A stretch of 64,000 nt of DNA, taken from NCBI GenBank assembly GCA_021773015.1, contig JAJFKW010000001.1, forward strand, positions 558,001 through 622,000, written 5' to 3'. Shown piece by piece: positions 18,194-26,673 of this stretch. A program made the translations under genes and the position numbers. The notes beneath the pieces are model-generated. The model saw only the letters and a list, made by a program, of their open reading frames with translations, had not been told where the DNA came from and did no database searches. Within the stretch, counting starts at the first letter, position 1. Each line of letters begins with the position of its first letter. This DNA is from Woeseia sp. Lineage in GTDB: Bacteria > Pseudomonadota > Gammaproteobacteria > Steroidobacterales > Woeseiaceae.

Positions 18194-21100
18194 CTATGGA
18201 CTAACTTGCGCACGCAAGACGCGGTTGCGTATCCATAGCACGACAATCCCGATCAGTAACAACAATATGAGTATCAGGCAAATCCAGAACATGACGTTGT
18301 CCGTCGGCTGCCCGCCGGCATCCGGCGCGCTTGGCGGTGCACGATTTTCGCCGTCTGTTGGGTCCGTACCGTTGGCAATTTCATCCGCATCAGAAACGCC
18401 GTCACCGTCGGTATCGCGATCCTTCGGTGAGGTTCCCGCCGCAAACTCATCTACATTGCTTACACCATCGCCGTCGATATCCTGATTGGCGTCGGCCGCG
18501 TCGTTCGGATCAAGGCCCCAGCCCAGTTCCCAGGGATCGGGCATGCCGTCGCCGTCCGTGTCCTCGGTCGCTTTATCGTCGTCTGCCGGATCAAGCGCGT
18601 CAGTGCCACTAAAGAACTCTGTACCATCGTCGACACCGCCATCATCGGTGTCGCGCTTGAACGGATCGGTGCCGATTGCCAACTCCTTCCAACTCAAGAG
18701 GCCATCGCGATCGGGATCTTTGAACACATCTTGTGGATCGTCAGGGTCAAATCCGTGCGCATCCTCAATCACGTCAGTCACACGGTCGCCATCGCTGTCG
18801 ACTTCCTCAACATAGAGACCAAGCGGGAACACGCGCGACCTTGCAACACCGTCGTCACCCGTCCACTGAGCGGTTGCCTCTGCGTGAATCATGCCGCCCT
18901 TGTTCGTTCGCGAAATTTGGCCGGTGTATATCCCATCACCTGCACGCCGATCGCCGCCCTGTCCATCATCAAGCAGGGCAAAAACCTCGGCTCCATGTGC
19001 ATTGCTGGTCGCAAGGCCAGTTACCGTCGCATTGCTTATCGCCCGCTGCGACACCAGCGCCAACGCAACAGTAATGGCTTCACCCGGTTTTGGCGTTCGC
19101 GGAACGGACAATGTCTGGTCCTCAATTTCTACGCCATTAATTCCGGGTACCGCATTGAAAAATCCGTGCGCGATGCTTGCACCACTAAGTGTAATCACTG
19201 TTCGTAGCTCATTGCGCGGCGGCATTAAGAGCTGCCAAACGCCGGCAACCGGCGAGTCAATCCGGAATACGAAATTCGTATTCCCACGGGAGCTTTGGAT
19301 CGCACTCGCATTCTGCCCCGGTGGCGGAATGAGATATATTGGATCATCTATCGTCGTTGCCCAATTCAGCGATAGCGTCGCATAACTTAGGCCGGGCTCG
19401 ATAGGGACAGGCACGATTTCAGCACGGGTTTCCCGTAGCAACGGATTGTCAGGCAGCTTTACTATTTTCACTTTGCCGGTGTTGTCATACACAAATTGTT
19501 TCAGTCGATTTTGTCCCGATACTGCGTTGTGAAAATGCTCGTAAGCGTTGGCCAGGCGGTACGGGAGCACCAACTCACTCAGCGTAACCGGAGCCTGAGC
19601 ATGCGCGGTGCGAGTAACGAAACTGCCGACGTTTTCGAGCATTGAAGTCGCGTTTTCCGGCGAAGGATCGAGATCAACGATCAGCGGGTTACCGCCAGTC
19701 AGAGCCGCTATTTGTCCCATCAACCCGGGATCGGAATCCGGCCCGAGTGACAGTGTGTGGATCCTCACATCGTTGTTATCGTCACTGTCGGAATTAACCA
19801 CGACGAATTCGTTATGAACCGATACTCCGGTATCGGGAACTGCAGAATTACAGGCGACACCGCTATGAGTACCCCAGTAACGCGGAACGTTTTGTTTGCC
19901 GTCACTCAACAAAATTATTGAACGCAGCCGGTTACTCATCGCCGCACCGCTGTCCAAATTCGTTAGACCGCGCAATAGTCCCTGGCCAAGGGGTGTGCAT
20001 CCAGCCGGTGTCAATAGCCCGATCTGTGTATCGGTAGGACCACGAGCGATCGACGCGACATCAAGTCCCTGCACATCCGATGCGCTGGTACCGGAATAAC
20101 GCACAGCACCGACCCGGTCGTCGTCGTGCAAGGTGTCGAGGTAAAGTGATGCAGCATTAACGGCCGACTCCATTTTGCGGTCGTCTTCCATGCTTCCGGA
20201 TGTGTCGACTACCAACACAGTGTCGGCAAAGCGCGGGTCGCCAAGGACAACGGCGTTCGGTTGAGTTTTGGTGATTGCCGCATTGCACAGGCGGTAGGTG
20301 ACTGCCAGATCCTGCACGCCGGCGCCGGCGGGCACGTCAACAACCAACCAGTATTCATTGCCGACGCGTTCGCCGGTAACGACAGCAGCGTTTGCAGTGC
20401 CCAAGGTCACCGAGAAAGCGTCGATGTCCGGCACGAAGTTCAACGGCTTATAGCTCATGCGTACCAGCATGCGTCCAGTGCCGTCGCCGCGAATGAGTTC
20501 GATGGAACTCTCCGTTGGCGACAGGATATTGAATGACAGTCCTGTCTTGCTGCTGTCGCCAAGTGCGGGTACGAGATCGACAATGTCCGGTCGAGAATCG
20601 GTTGAGGCAAGCGTTGCGCTCTGTTGCGTTGGCACAGGGAAGTCGCGCGCCGTAACCGACCAATTTAATGCTGTAATTGATTCTCCTGCATCGAAACCCT
20701 GGGTTAACGCACGACAATCAAGGCGCGCCTGGTAGGTTAGTGCGCTCGCCCATTTGAGGGGCACCGCCGAGCTACTCGCTACGTTGCCATTCGAACCAAC
20801 TGTATCCCACTGCAAGTCGGCATCGATCTCATCAATATCAACCAGCCGATCGCTAATGCGCACTCGAAATACCGCCGCCGGATTGCCGGTCGCTGACAGA
20901 AACAGGCGCGGCGTATCGATGCGAGGTGGATTCGGGTCTGCCGGACTCGGCATATTGTTGCGTACTATCTTGGGATCGCCGAGAACGTTTGATGTTGATC
21001 GGCTATCGTTGCCCCACACCATGTCGAGATCTCCATCGCGATCGACGTCTCCAAAAGCGACCGCGACCTGTGATGAACCTGCACCGACAGGATTCAAGAC

Positions 21101-22378
21101 CGCATCATTGTCCGAACGCGTCAACGCTGTGCCACCGTTATTGAGATACAAGGCGTTTGCGCGCCATTGACCACCGTCGGGTTCCGGAACTGCGATGTCG
21201 AGAAAGTCGTCATGATTGATGTCCCCAATAACCGCATCGTACGACGTCCCGTCCATTCCCGCGGGTAGTGCCGGCACGAATACCGAACCGGAAAATCCGA
21301 AATTGCCGTCCCCAAGAATCACCCGGTCAGTCTGCGAAACGCCGGTCCAGTCTACGACGGCGAGGTAAAGATCGAGGTTGCGATCGCGATTGAAATCGAA
21401 CATCGCAAAATTTGCGATGTAGGTGTTACTGCCAAGGCCATCGTAGGGAGTGCGCGGGAGCCAATCCACCAAACCATTGCCGTCGACGTCGCCACCGTTC
21501 TCAAAAATTTCCAAAATCGGTGGCCGCACCTCGCTGCCACCCGACTCCACGCTGGAGTAATTTCGAGAATGTGAAATCAGCAAGTCCAGCCTGCCGTCAT
21601 TATTCAAATCGGCGAATTTTACTGCGTGGCTGGAGCTTTCGCTTTCGCCCGCAATTGTTGTCGAGTCGGCACCGAAAAGCTCAAAATTAAGCGGCGCCCG
21701 ATTGAAAAATCCGGCACCGTCGTTGTAAACCAGCGCGCTCGGCCCCCACATTCTCGGGTCGTCAATGCCGGGCGAATTACCTCCATTGAAATCGTGGGTG
21801 CGATTTGCAAACAGCAAGTCGATATCTCCATCGCCATCCGCATCGCCGGCGAACGAGTCGTCCCATACCTCGGTGTTATCAATACGCACAAAAGACGGCA
21901 GTCGCATGGTTTCGTCGGCAAACACGCCGCCATTGTTTATGTACAACAGGTTGCCATGCGGACTCGTGTGTACGATATCGTAATCTCCATCGTCATCCAC
22001 ATCGACGAAGTCCGCGTCGTATGTGCCGCGATCAGGGGCCGGATTCAGGAACGGCAACGCCGTAGCTGTTTGGTCGGCAAACGTTGTACCGCTCCAGAGA
22101 TACAGCGTATCCAACTGACCGTTGCTCGGCCGCGTCAGCGGCAGGTAAAGCATTAGATTGCCGCCCGGCGACTCCGGCGCAAGAACAACGGATTTGTATT
22201 CGGAATCACGCGGATGGTCACTTGGCCAAGTGATGTAAGAACTATCCGCTGTGAGTGACACATCGTTTTGGGCTATCGCAACTCTCGACGAAAGAATTAC
22301 CAGTCCCAGGAAAACAGCCGCAACAGGTAGTAAATTGTATAGGGCGTAGCGACACGCCGCGCTTTTCTGACCAGTCAT
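18194..22378 (-). CDS. Giant secreted/anchored protein with FG-GAP repeats, VWA domain and TSP type-3 calcium repeats
   Basis: The 1394-residue protein starts at ATG 22378, with GGAGG seven bases before. A signal segment (AAVFLGLVILSSRVAIAQ) leads into FG-GAP/VCBS-like repeats at residues about 50-480, with many acidic Ca-binding loops such as DVDDDGDYDIV and DADGDGDIDLLF. A von Willebrand A domain begins near residue 720 (VLVVDTSGSMEDD, the MIDAS motif). An Ig-like section follows, then thrombospondin type-3 repeats from about 1190 (DTDGDGVSDADEIANGTDP). One transmembrane helix near residue 1363 with a short basic tail anchors it. It should be a calcium-stabilised surface adhesin or binding protein. 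The metzincin gene 126 bases upstream is probably co-transcribed. Confidence 0.82.
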   Translation of the reverse strand: MTGQKSAACRYALYNLLPVAAVFLGLVILSSRVAIAQNDVSLTADSSYITWPSDHPRDSEYKSVVLAPESPGGNLMLYLPLTRPSNGQLDTLYLWSGTTFADQTATALPFLNPAPDRGTYDADFVDVDDDGDYDIVHTSPHGNLLYINNGGVFADETMRLPSFVRIDNTEVWDDSFAGDADGDGDIDLLFANRTHDFNGGNSPGIDDPRMWGPSALVYNDGAGFFNRAPLNFELFGADSTTIAGESESSSHAVKFADLNNDGRLDLLISHSRNYSSVESGGSEVRPPILEIFENGGDVDGNGLVDWLPRTPYDGLGSNTYIANFAMFDFNRDRNLDLYLAVVDWTGVSQTDRVILGDGNFGFSGSVFVPALPAGMDGTSYDAVIGDINHDDFLDIAVPEPDGGQWRANALYLNNGGTALTRSDNDAVLNPVGAGSSQVAVAFGDVDRDGDLDMVWGNDSRSTSNVLGDPKIVRNNMPSPADPNPPRIDTPRLFLSATGNPAAVFRVRISDRLVDIDEIDADLQWDTVGSNGNVASSSAVPLKWASALTYQARLDCRALTQGFDAGESITALNWSVTARDFPVPTQQSATLASTDSRPDIVDLVPALGDSSKTGLSFNILSPTESSIELIRGDGTGRMLVRMSYKPLNFVPDIDAFSVTLGTANAAVVTGERVGNEYWLVVDVPAGAGVQDLAVTYRLCNAAITKTQPNAVVLGDPRFADTVLVVDTSGSMEDDRKMESAVNAASLYLDTLHDDDRVGAVRYSGTSASDVQGLDVASIARGPTDTQIGLLTPAGCTPLGQGLLRGLTNLDSGAAMSNRLRSIILLSDGKQNVPRYWGTHSGVACNSAVPDTGVSVHNEFVVVNSDSDDNNDVRIHTLSLGPDSDPGLMGQIAALTGGNPLIVDLDPSPENATSMLENVGSFVTRTAHAQAPVTLSELVLPYRLANAYEHFHNAVSGQNRLKQFVYDNTGKVKIVKLPDNPLLRETRAEIVPVPIEPGLSYATLSLNWATTIDDPIYLIPPPGQNASAIQSSRGNTNFVFRIDSPVAGVWQLLMPPRNELRTVITLSGASIAHGFFNAVPGINGVEIEDQTLSVPRTPKPGEAITVALALVSQRAISNATVTGLATSNAHGAEVFALLDDGQGGDRRAGDGIYTGQISRTNKGGMIHAEATAQWTGDDGVARSRVFPLGLYVEEVDSDGDRVTDVIEDAHGFDPDDPQDVFKDPDRDGLLSWKELAIGTDPFKRDTDDGGVDDGTEFFSGTDALDPADDDKATEDTDGDGMPDPWELGWGLDPNDAADANQDIDGDGVSNVDEFAAGTSPKDRDTDGDGVSDADEIANGTDPTDGENRAPPSAPDAGGQPTDNVMFWICLILILLLLIGIVVLWIRNRVLRAQVSP

Positions 22379-22503
22379 TTTGACCTCCGATGGGGTCGGA
22401 CCCGATTCCATGTGCGAATCGGACCCAATACTTTTATCTCTAGGGACGATTCATCTAATTCGCGATCCCTACTCTCGCTATCAACTACGTCATTTGCCTC
22501 AGC

Positions 22504-23487
22504 TCAATCGTCGCCCTTACGTACGCCGGCAAGTTCGAGATATCGTGCATGAAGCTCTCTGAGCCTCACGCCGAGTCCCCGACGGGTGAAGCAAACACCG
22601 ATCTGACTAACAAAATTTGATGAACGCATCATGCAGCACTGCCAGTTCGTCAGTTGGTCCTTGGTGGCAGAGGCAGTACCGAACATGATGTTTTCCGGAT
22701 TGTCATCGTGAGAGAGATCGGCATGGTGGCCAAACTCGTGAACGACTGACGCACCGTTCGCGCCGTCCGTCAACACGACATAGCTGGTGCGCGAAATCGT
22801 GCACGCGTTAGCGTCTGCCATGCTGTCGACGAAGTACAGGGTCAGCGGCTTAATGGCGGAAAAAAACGATCGCGGACAGGTATTGCGTTCGAACCATGGA
22901 AACGCCCTGCTGAAAAACTGACTGGCACCGCATTCCACTCCGGTCATATGGTCCGCATTGCGCACGAACTCGACAGAGTGGAGACAAATATCGATGTTGC
23001 ATTGGTCGAGGTGACCATCAGCCTCCTCCAATATTGCCAGTGTCGCTTCTCGTGTGGTCGCGGCATTGCCATTGTCGTCGGTTAGAATTCTGACGCAGAC
23101 ATGCAGCCTGCGTCGCAATTCGACGCCGAGCAAACAAAAAAGGATATCGACTAGGCGCAGTGGCCAGTCGATAATCCAACACACCCAGCGAACGAGATAA
23201 ATTATGTAGGTAATAATCGTTTCGACGATCCTAATGATCGTTTTTACGACCTCCTCGCAAACCCATTCGATAACTTCCGTGATTACCTCAACTAACTCGG
23301 TAACCCAATCACAGAGTTTATTGAGTGGCCACGGCAACCAGGAACAGATCTTTTTCACCACCTCGACAACGGTGCGAATAATGGTCGTAACCCAACCGCA
23401 AACTGTTTCAATAACGGTTTCTACGATCTCAAGAATTGTGCGGACAACCCAGACAATGACATCCACAATCATTTGGCAGATTTGCAT
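22504..23487 (-). CDS. Metzincin-like zinc protease with Ile/Val/Trp-rich amphipathic repeat N-terminus
   Basis: The 327-residue protein has a clear start (AAGGAGA seven bases before ATG 23487). Residues 1-120 are almost only I, V, W, T, E, K, R and C, in what appear to be two tandem units ending SWLPWPLNKL (49-58) and IIDWPLRLV (105-113). They read as long amphipathic helices rather than a classical signal peptide. The C-terminal half has HEFGHHADLSHD at residues 250-261, an HExxHxxxxxH zinc site with Asp where metzincins usually have Gly. NIM at 266-268 may be the Met-turn. Cysteines are frequent. Neighbouring the VWA/FG-GAP gene on the same strand, it may process or be delivered with that protein. 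Function is not known. Confidence 0.75.
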   Translation of the reverse strand: MQICQMIVDVIVWVVRTILEIVETVIETVCGWVTTIIRTVVEVVKKICSWLPWPLNKLCDWVTELVEVITEVIEWVCEEVVKTIIRIVETIITYIIYLVRWVCWIIDWPLRLVDILFCLLGVELRRRLHVCVRILTDDNGNAATTREATLAILEEADGHLDQCNIDICLHSVEFVRNADHMTGVECGASQFFSRAFPWFERNTCPRSFFSAIKPLTLYFVDSMADANACTISRTSYVVLTDGANGASVVHEFGHHADLSHDDNPENIMFGTASATKDQLTNWQCCMMRSSNFVSQIGVCFTRRGLGVRLRELHARYLELAGVRKGDD

Positions 23488-23820
23488 TAGCGGTCTCCTT
23501 TACGTTTATCGTGCTCTGGAATCTATGTTGTTGATTCGGCATCGATTGTTGAGACGTAATTCAGCGCGAATTTGTCTCTCTTGCCCGGTAAAGCGAGAGC
23601 TGAGCGTGAATTCCCTCATTGGCGCGACGCTTATGCGACTCATTTTTCTTATTGAATCGAAACGGGGCTCAGATCGAAGCTTTTCGAGTCAGGGTGTTTG
23701 TTGCTGGCTCGGTAGCGAAGAAGGTGCTACGAGCTAAGGTAATGCAAGCCCGATAGAATAACTTCCCAATCTCGTGCAAGATTGCCCCAATAACAAAATG
23801 CGAGACAGAGGGACAATCTA
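23488..23820. other. Intergenic region between divergent metzincin and methyltransferase genes
   Basis: No gene is supported in these 333 bases. They contain a copy of the GGGGCTCAGATCGAAG repeat at 23664-23679, nearly identical to the copy at 26467, and AT-rich stretches that could serve as promoters. The plus-strand ORF covering 23234-23737 is antisense to the repetitive metzincin N-terminus. Confidence 0.4.
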
Positions 23821-24612
23821 GTGTCAGAAACTGATGAAATGGGACTTACACCTGATGCGGCCCAAGGTTATGAGCAGTTCTTTGTGCCTGCCATGTTCCG
23901 CCATTGGCCCGGGAAAATAGTTTCGGCCGCAGTGATTACGGAAAGCGACAATGTTCTGGATATCGGGTGTGGAACTGGAGCGTTGACTCGCGAGGTAGTT
24001 AAGTGCGCTGGAAGCGTGACCGGTTTTGATCTTAGCGAGAGTATGCTGGGCGTGGCAAGGCAGGTATGCCCAACAGTAATTTTTCAGCAAGGTAACGTGG
24101 CAGAGTTGCCGTTTAAAGATTCAGCCTTTGATGTCGTTGTCAGCGCATTCATGCTGATGTTCGTACCAGATCCTAAACAGGCGTTAGGCGAGATACGACG
24201 AGTGCTGCGTCCGAGCGGCCGTGTAGTCGCGAGTATTTGGCAAGGTCTGGACAACAACCCTGTTTACGCCGCCTTGGTAGAGGCGACTCGTGAAGTGGTT
24301 GACGGCAAGTCCGCAGATTCCATGGCTTGGCCGTTCACAATGGGTGATGTGCGAAAGCTAGCAGACATTTTCGACGTCGACGGACTGACGGACATTTCCG
24401 TAATACCACATGATGGATATGCGGAATTTCCATCAGTTGAGGACCTGGTCGAAGTCGAGATTCAGGCGTGGCTGCTCGCAAACAGTGTCAGCGCAGATCA
24501 AATTTCGGAGATTGCCTCGAAGCTTCGTAACAAGTATGCGGATTTCGCGAACAGTACCGGCCAAATCAAGTTTCCTTTAAACGCATATATCGTCAGCGCA
24601 GTATCTAGCTAA
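23821..24612 (+). CDS. Class I SAM-dependent methyltransferase (Methyltransf_11/UbiE-like)
   Basis: The 263-residue enzyme has the SAM-binding motif I VLDIGCGTGALT near residue 44, acidic loop VTGFDLSESML, and motif FKDSAFDVVVSAFMLMFV, followed by GEIRRVLRPSGRVV. These are standard features of methyltransferases acting on small molecules or quinones. The GTG at 23821 is preceded by GAGGGA at a good distance; ATG 23839 is an alternative. It is monocistronic and divergent from the metzincin gene. The substrate is unknown. Confidence 0.85.
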   Translation: MSETDEMGLTPDAAQGYEQFFVPAMFRHWPGKIVSAAVITESDNVLDIGCGTGALTREVVKCAGSVTGFDLSESMLGVARQVCPTVIFQQGNVAELPFKDSAFDVVVSAFMLMFVPDPKQALGEIRRVLRPSGRVVASIWQGLDNNPVYAALVEATREVVDGKSADSMAWPFTMGDVRKLADIFDVDGLTDISVIPHDGYAEFPSVEDLVEVEIQAWLLANSVSADQISEIASKLRNKYADFANSTGQIKFPLNAYIVSAVSS

Positions 24613-24817
24613 CGGATCGCGTCTCACCGCGCTGCCGCGCAATACACAGCAGTGCGGGTCCATGCACCTATGATTGCTGAGGTTCGTAGGCATCGATAAG
24701 CGGCAACTTGTGGACGCGAGCCGTCATTGGATGGCCGTATCTGTCGCTGATCAACAACAGCAGTGTCAGTTCCCGACCATAATCGGCAGTTCTCGTTTTA
24801 CATACTCACGATTACTT

Positions 24818-24833
24818 TGTGACGAAAGTCACA
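24818..24833. promoter_or_regulatory. Perfect CRP-consensus palindrome TGTGAC-GAAA-GTCACA
   Basis: TGTGACGAAAGTCACA matches TGTGA-N6-TCACA exactly and is a perfect 6-4-6 inverted repeat. It lies about 50 bases before the sigma-54-like -12 element, at about -67 from the predicted transcription start. A CRP/Vfr/FNR-family regulator could bind here. Confidence 0.65.
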
Positions 24834-24866
24834 TTTTTGTCGAATTCGCCACGCCTCATTACCCGC

Positions 24867-24882
24867 TGGCACGCTAGTTGCA
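24867..24882 (+). promoter_or_regulatory. Sigma-54 (-24/-12) promoter consensus
   Basis: TGGCACG-CTAG-TTGCA matches the RpoN consensus TGGCACG-N4-TTGCW at every position. Transcription would start near 24893 and run toward the small ORF at 24928 and the membrane protein gene at 25094. A chance match of this quality in 64 kb is unlikely but possible. Confidence 0.65.
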
Positions 24883-24927
24883 CTATTCATATTAGCCGTT
24901 GCTAATTCGAATGGTTGGAACGCTTAG

Positions 24928-25020
24928 ATGTTTGCAACGGATAGAGTTGGTAGCGAGAACATCGTGCTTCATTCGTACTTTCGTGAACCGATGAATTGTG
25001 TGCCGCAGTGCTCGTGTTGA
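24928..25020 (+). CDS. Possible 30-residue Cys-containing peptide
   Basis: An ATG at 24928, about 35 bases after the predicted sigma-54 start and preceded by GGAA, opens 30 codons ending NCVPQCSC before TGA at 25020. The position just behind the promoter and the three clustered cysteines make it worth recording. With no homologue known to me and such a short length, it could equally be untranslated leader. Confidence 0.25.
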   Translation: MFATDRVGSENIVLHSYFREPMNCVPQCSC

Positions 25021-25093
25021 GACGAGTTGGATCAATTCGCTCGAGCTGCGTCAGGCAATGACCCGCGTGAGAAACTGCTAAAAGGCTGATTCT

Positions 25094-25363
25094 ATGGAAA
25101 CACAACTCGGAATAATCCTGTTTACAGTCGCTACAATAATCTGCGTGTTGCTAGTAACTACTGCACGTATAAGAAAATCAAACCGCGCCGTCCTAGACTC
25201 GCAGACACAAGCAGAACACGACGAACAAACCCGACTCATGACAAAGAGGCTAGCGGACTCTGGTACTGAATGGCGAGTCGCGCACGACAAGGCCAAACGC
25301 AAGTCAGATATCGACAATCTAATCGATCAAAGTGTTGAAGCCCAATTTGATCCATTTGGTTGA
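25094..25363 (+). CDS. Small single-pass membrane protein, unknown
   Basis: The 89-residue protein has one N-terminal transmembrane helix (LGIILFTVATIICVLLVTTA, residues 5-24) followed by a charged, probably helical cytoplasmic tail rich in Arg, Lys, Asp and Gln. AAAGG lies about 11 bases before ATG 25094. It is the first sizeable ORF downstream of the sigma-54-type promoter. I do not recognise a family; the composition is protein-like, but coding status is moderately uncertain. Confidence 0.5.
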   Translation: METQLGIILFTVATIICVLLVTTARIRKSNRAVLDSQTQAEHDEQTRLMTKRLADSGTEWRVAHDKAKRKSDIDNLIDQSVEAQFDPFG

Positions 25364-25375
25364 GGCGCATGAGCC

Positions 25376-25624
25376 ATGCAAAGAACAAGGGATCGTACCA
25401 ATAATCTACGTTCGCTTATTCGGTTCGACCCCTTATTCGTAACACTTGTGTCCGTCGGGAAGGAGGCCCTTGCTGCAGATGACTTCCATTTCATCCCGGA
25501 TCCGGCGCGTTCCTCAGCATCCGGCGGCGGAGGCTCCATCGGCCTACGGTTCTCAATGATTGCCGCACTACTGACTATCCGCCGGCGGTGGCAGCGGCTG
25601 GCTAGGGGTCTTTCGTCTCAGTAA
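25376..25624 (+). pseudogene. Short ORF ending in a GlyGly-CTERM-like sorting tail, possible gene remnant
   Basis: The 82-codon frame ends SASGGGGSIGLRFSMIAALL followed by an Arg cluster (RRRW). A Ser/Gly run, a hydrophobic stretch and an Arg patch are the layout of GlyGly-CTERM (rhombosortase) tails. The N-terminal half is not protein-like and contains the repeat-related bases at 25424, so I read it as the 3' end left from a larger exported-protein gene. It may also be chance. Confidence 0.3.
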
Positions 25625-25873
25625 GCGAAGACGCCTTGTGGCCCCATGACAACTTGGTCCATACCCAAGGCACATCCCGGCAGCGAGACGTCGTGGAATA
25701 CATTTGCTACGCGATCGACAAGCTTATTCAATCACTGGCAGAGGTAGTGTGCGGCCGGGCGCAGCCGAAACCAGACATCATAAATTCGGGATTCCAGCCT
25801 ATTAAATGTCCGCTTCGGAGAAGAGCAGACATCGTGGAAACTTGCGTCAGACTGGAGCCCTTGTGAAAGTGCG

Positions 25874-25890
25874 GTCTGACCCCGATTTTT
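25874..25890. repeat. TCTGACCCC repeat motif, left copy
   Basis: GTCTGACCCCGATTTTT lies just after the stop of the lipoprotein gene at 25893. Its inverted partner (AAATGGGGTCAGA) is at 26463-26475, on the other side of that gene. Related short motifs are at 7453, 22391 and 23664. Confidence 0.55.
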
Positions 25891-25892
25891 CG

Positions 25893-26387
25893 CTATTTTC
25901 CTTGGTAACCCCAATAGCCGATGATACGTGTTTGCGCTCGGTGACGTCGCAAGTGCTTGCGACGCCAGTCGCGAAATGCAGTGACCTCGACTTCTTCAGG
26001 GACTTGCCAGTTGTTGCGGCGAAAATAGTGTGCCGTGTACGCTTCAAGATAAGCCGCTTCCCGAATGAGCAGCAACTCGTCGAGATAGACATCACTAATG
26101 CTGACATTTTCGGCACGTTGTTCGGCCCACGCATCGACAAGGACATTGCGCGCTTTGATTTCGCAATTGTATGAACTCTGACGTGCCGGATTGTCGCCAC
26201 CCAATTCGAGTTGGCAAATACTTTTTGCGAGGCTATAGGCAACCCAGCTCTGCAGCACGGGATCGGGATCGACAGACGCCACGGGCGCAAGGTAAAACGT
26301 GTCACCATCGGTGACGCCGTCACGCACGTATATCTCGTTATTGCAGCCCGATAGTATGACCGGGGCTATGAGCCATAAATACCGCAT
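25893..26387 (-). CDS. Putative lipoprotein, unknown function
   Basis: The 164-residue protein begins MRYLWLIAPVILSGCNN, a classic short lipoprotein signal with LSGC. The remainder includes DGDTFYLAPV and a Trp/Arg-rich C-terminus (DWRRKHLRRHR). It is likely anchored to the envelope. No family is recognised. The gene stands alone and is bracketed by inverted copies of a TCTGACCCC motif, suggesting it could be an inserted cassette. Confidence 0.65.
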   Translation of the reverse strand: MRYLWLIAPVILSGCNNEIYVRDGVTDGDTFYLAPVASVDPDPVLQSWVAYSLAKSICQLELGGDNPARQSSYNCEIKARNVLVDAWAEQRAENVSISDVYLDELLLIREAAYLEAYTAHYFRRNNWQVPEEVEVTAFRDWRRKHLRRHRAQTRIIGYWGYQGK

Positions 26388-26462
26388 GATTAGCTTGAGC
26401 CTACACCTACCGCCTTAATCTGGTCTGAATTTGCGTCACGGTATTGCCATTCGGCTCAGAAG

Positions 26463-26481
26463 AAAATGGGGTCAGATCGAA
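26463..26481. repeat. TCTGACCCC repeat motif, right (inverted) copy
   Basis: AAATGGGGTCAGATCGAAG is the inverse of the copy at 25874 and nearly identical to GGGGCTCAGATCGAAG at 23664. Motifs of this kind resemble REP-like elements mobilised by REP-associated tyrosine transposases, none of which is in the window. Confidence 0.55.
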
Positions 26482-26547
26482 GTTTTTGTGTAAACACGAA
26501 CTACCCCAACTTTTTCTATATCATTCCAATACTTGGGGATCGTCAAT

Positions 26548-26639
<92 letters not shown>

Positions 26640-26673
26640 AAATTGTTTAAGGCTACTTTGCCCTGCTGCGCCG

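Larger units (their letters stand above)
24613..25093. other. Gene-poor region with tandem CRP-type and sigma-54-type sites
   Basis: About 480 bases carry no confident long ORF. They hold a perfect CRP-consensus palindrome (24818), a perfect sigma-54 -24/-12 motif (24867) and a 30-codon ORF (24928). The density of regulatory consensus sites suggests either a regulated small RNA/peptide or a long leader for the membrane protein gene at 25094. Confidence 0.5.
25364..25892. other. Gene-poor region with possible gene remnant
   Basis: About 530 bases without a supported intact gene. It includes the GlyGly-CTERM-like short ORF at 25376-25624, a TTCGACCCCTTA repeat-like motif at 25424 and the TCTGACCCC copy at 25874. 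Confidence 0.4.

Noticed and set aside
18331-22156. Many plus-strand ORFs of 60-180 codons
   Set aside because: They are antisense to the large FG-GAP/VWA gene and reflect its biased, repetitive codons; none has family motifs or RBS support.
22391-22409. GGGTCGGACCC dyad as a rho-independent terminator
   Set aside because: It lies between the two minus-strand genes without a following U-run, and resembles the scattered GGGGTC repeat family rather than a terminator.
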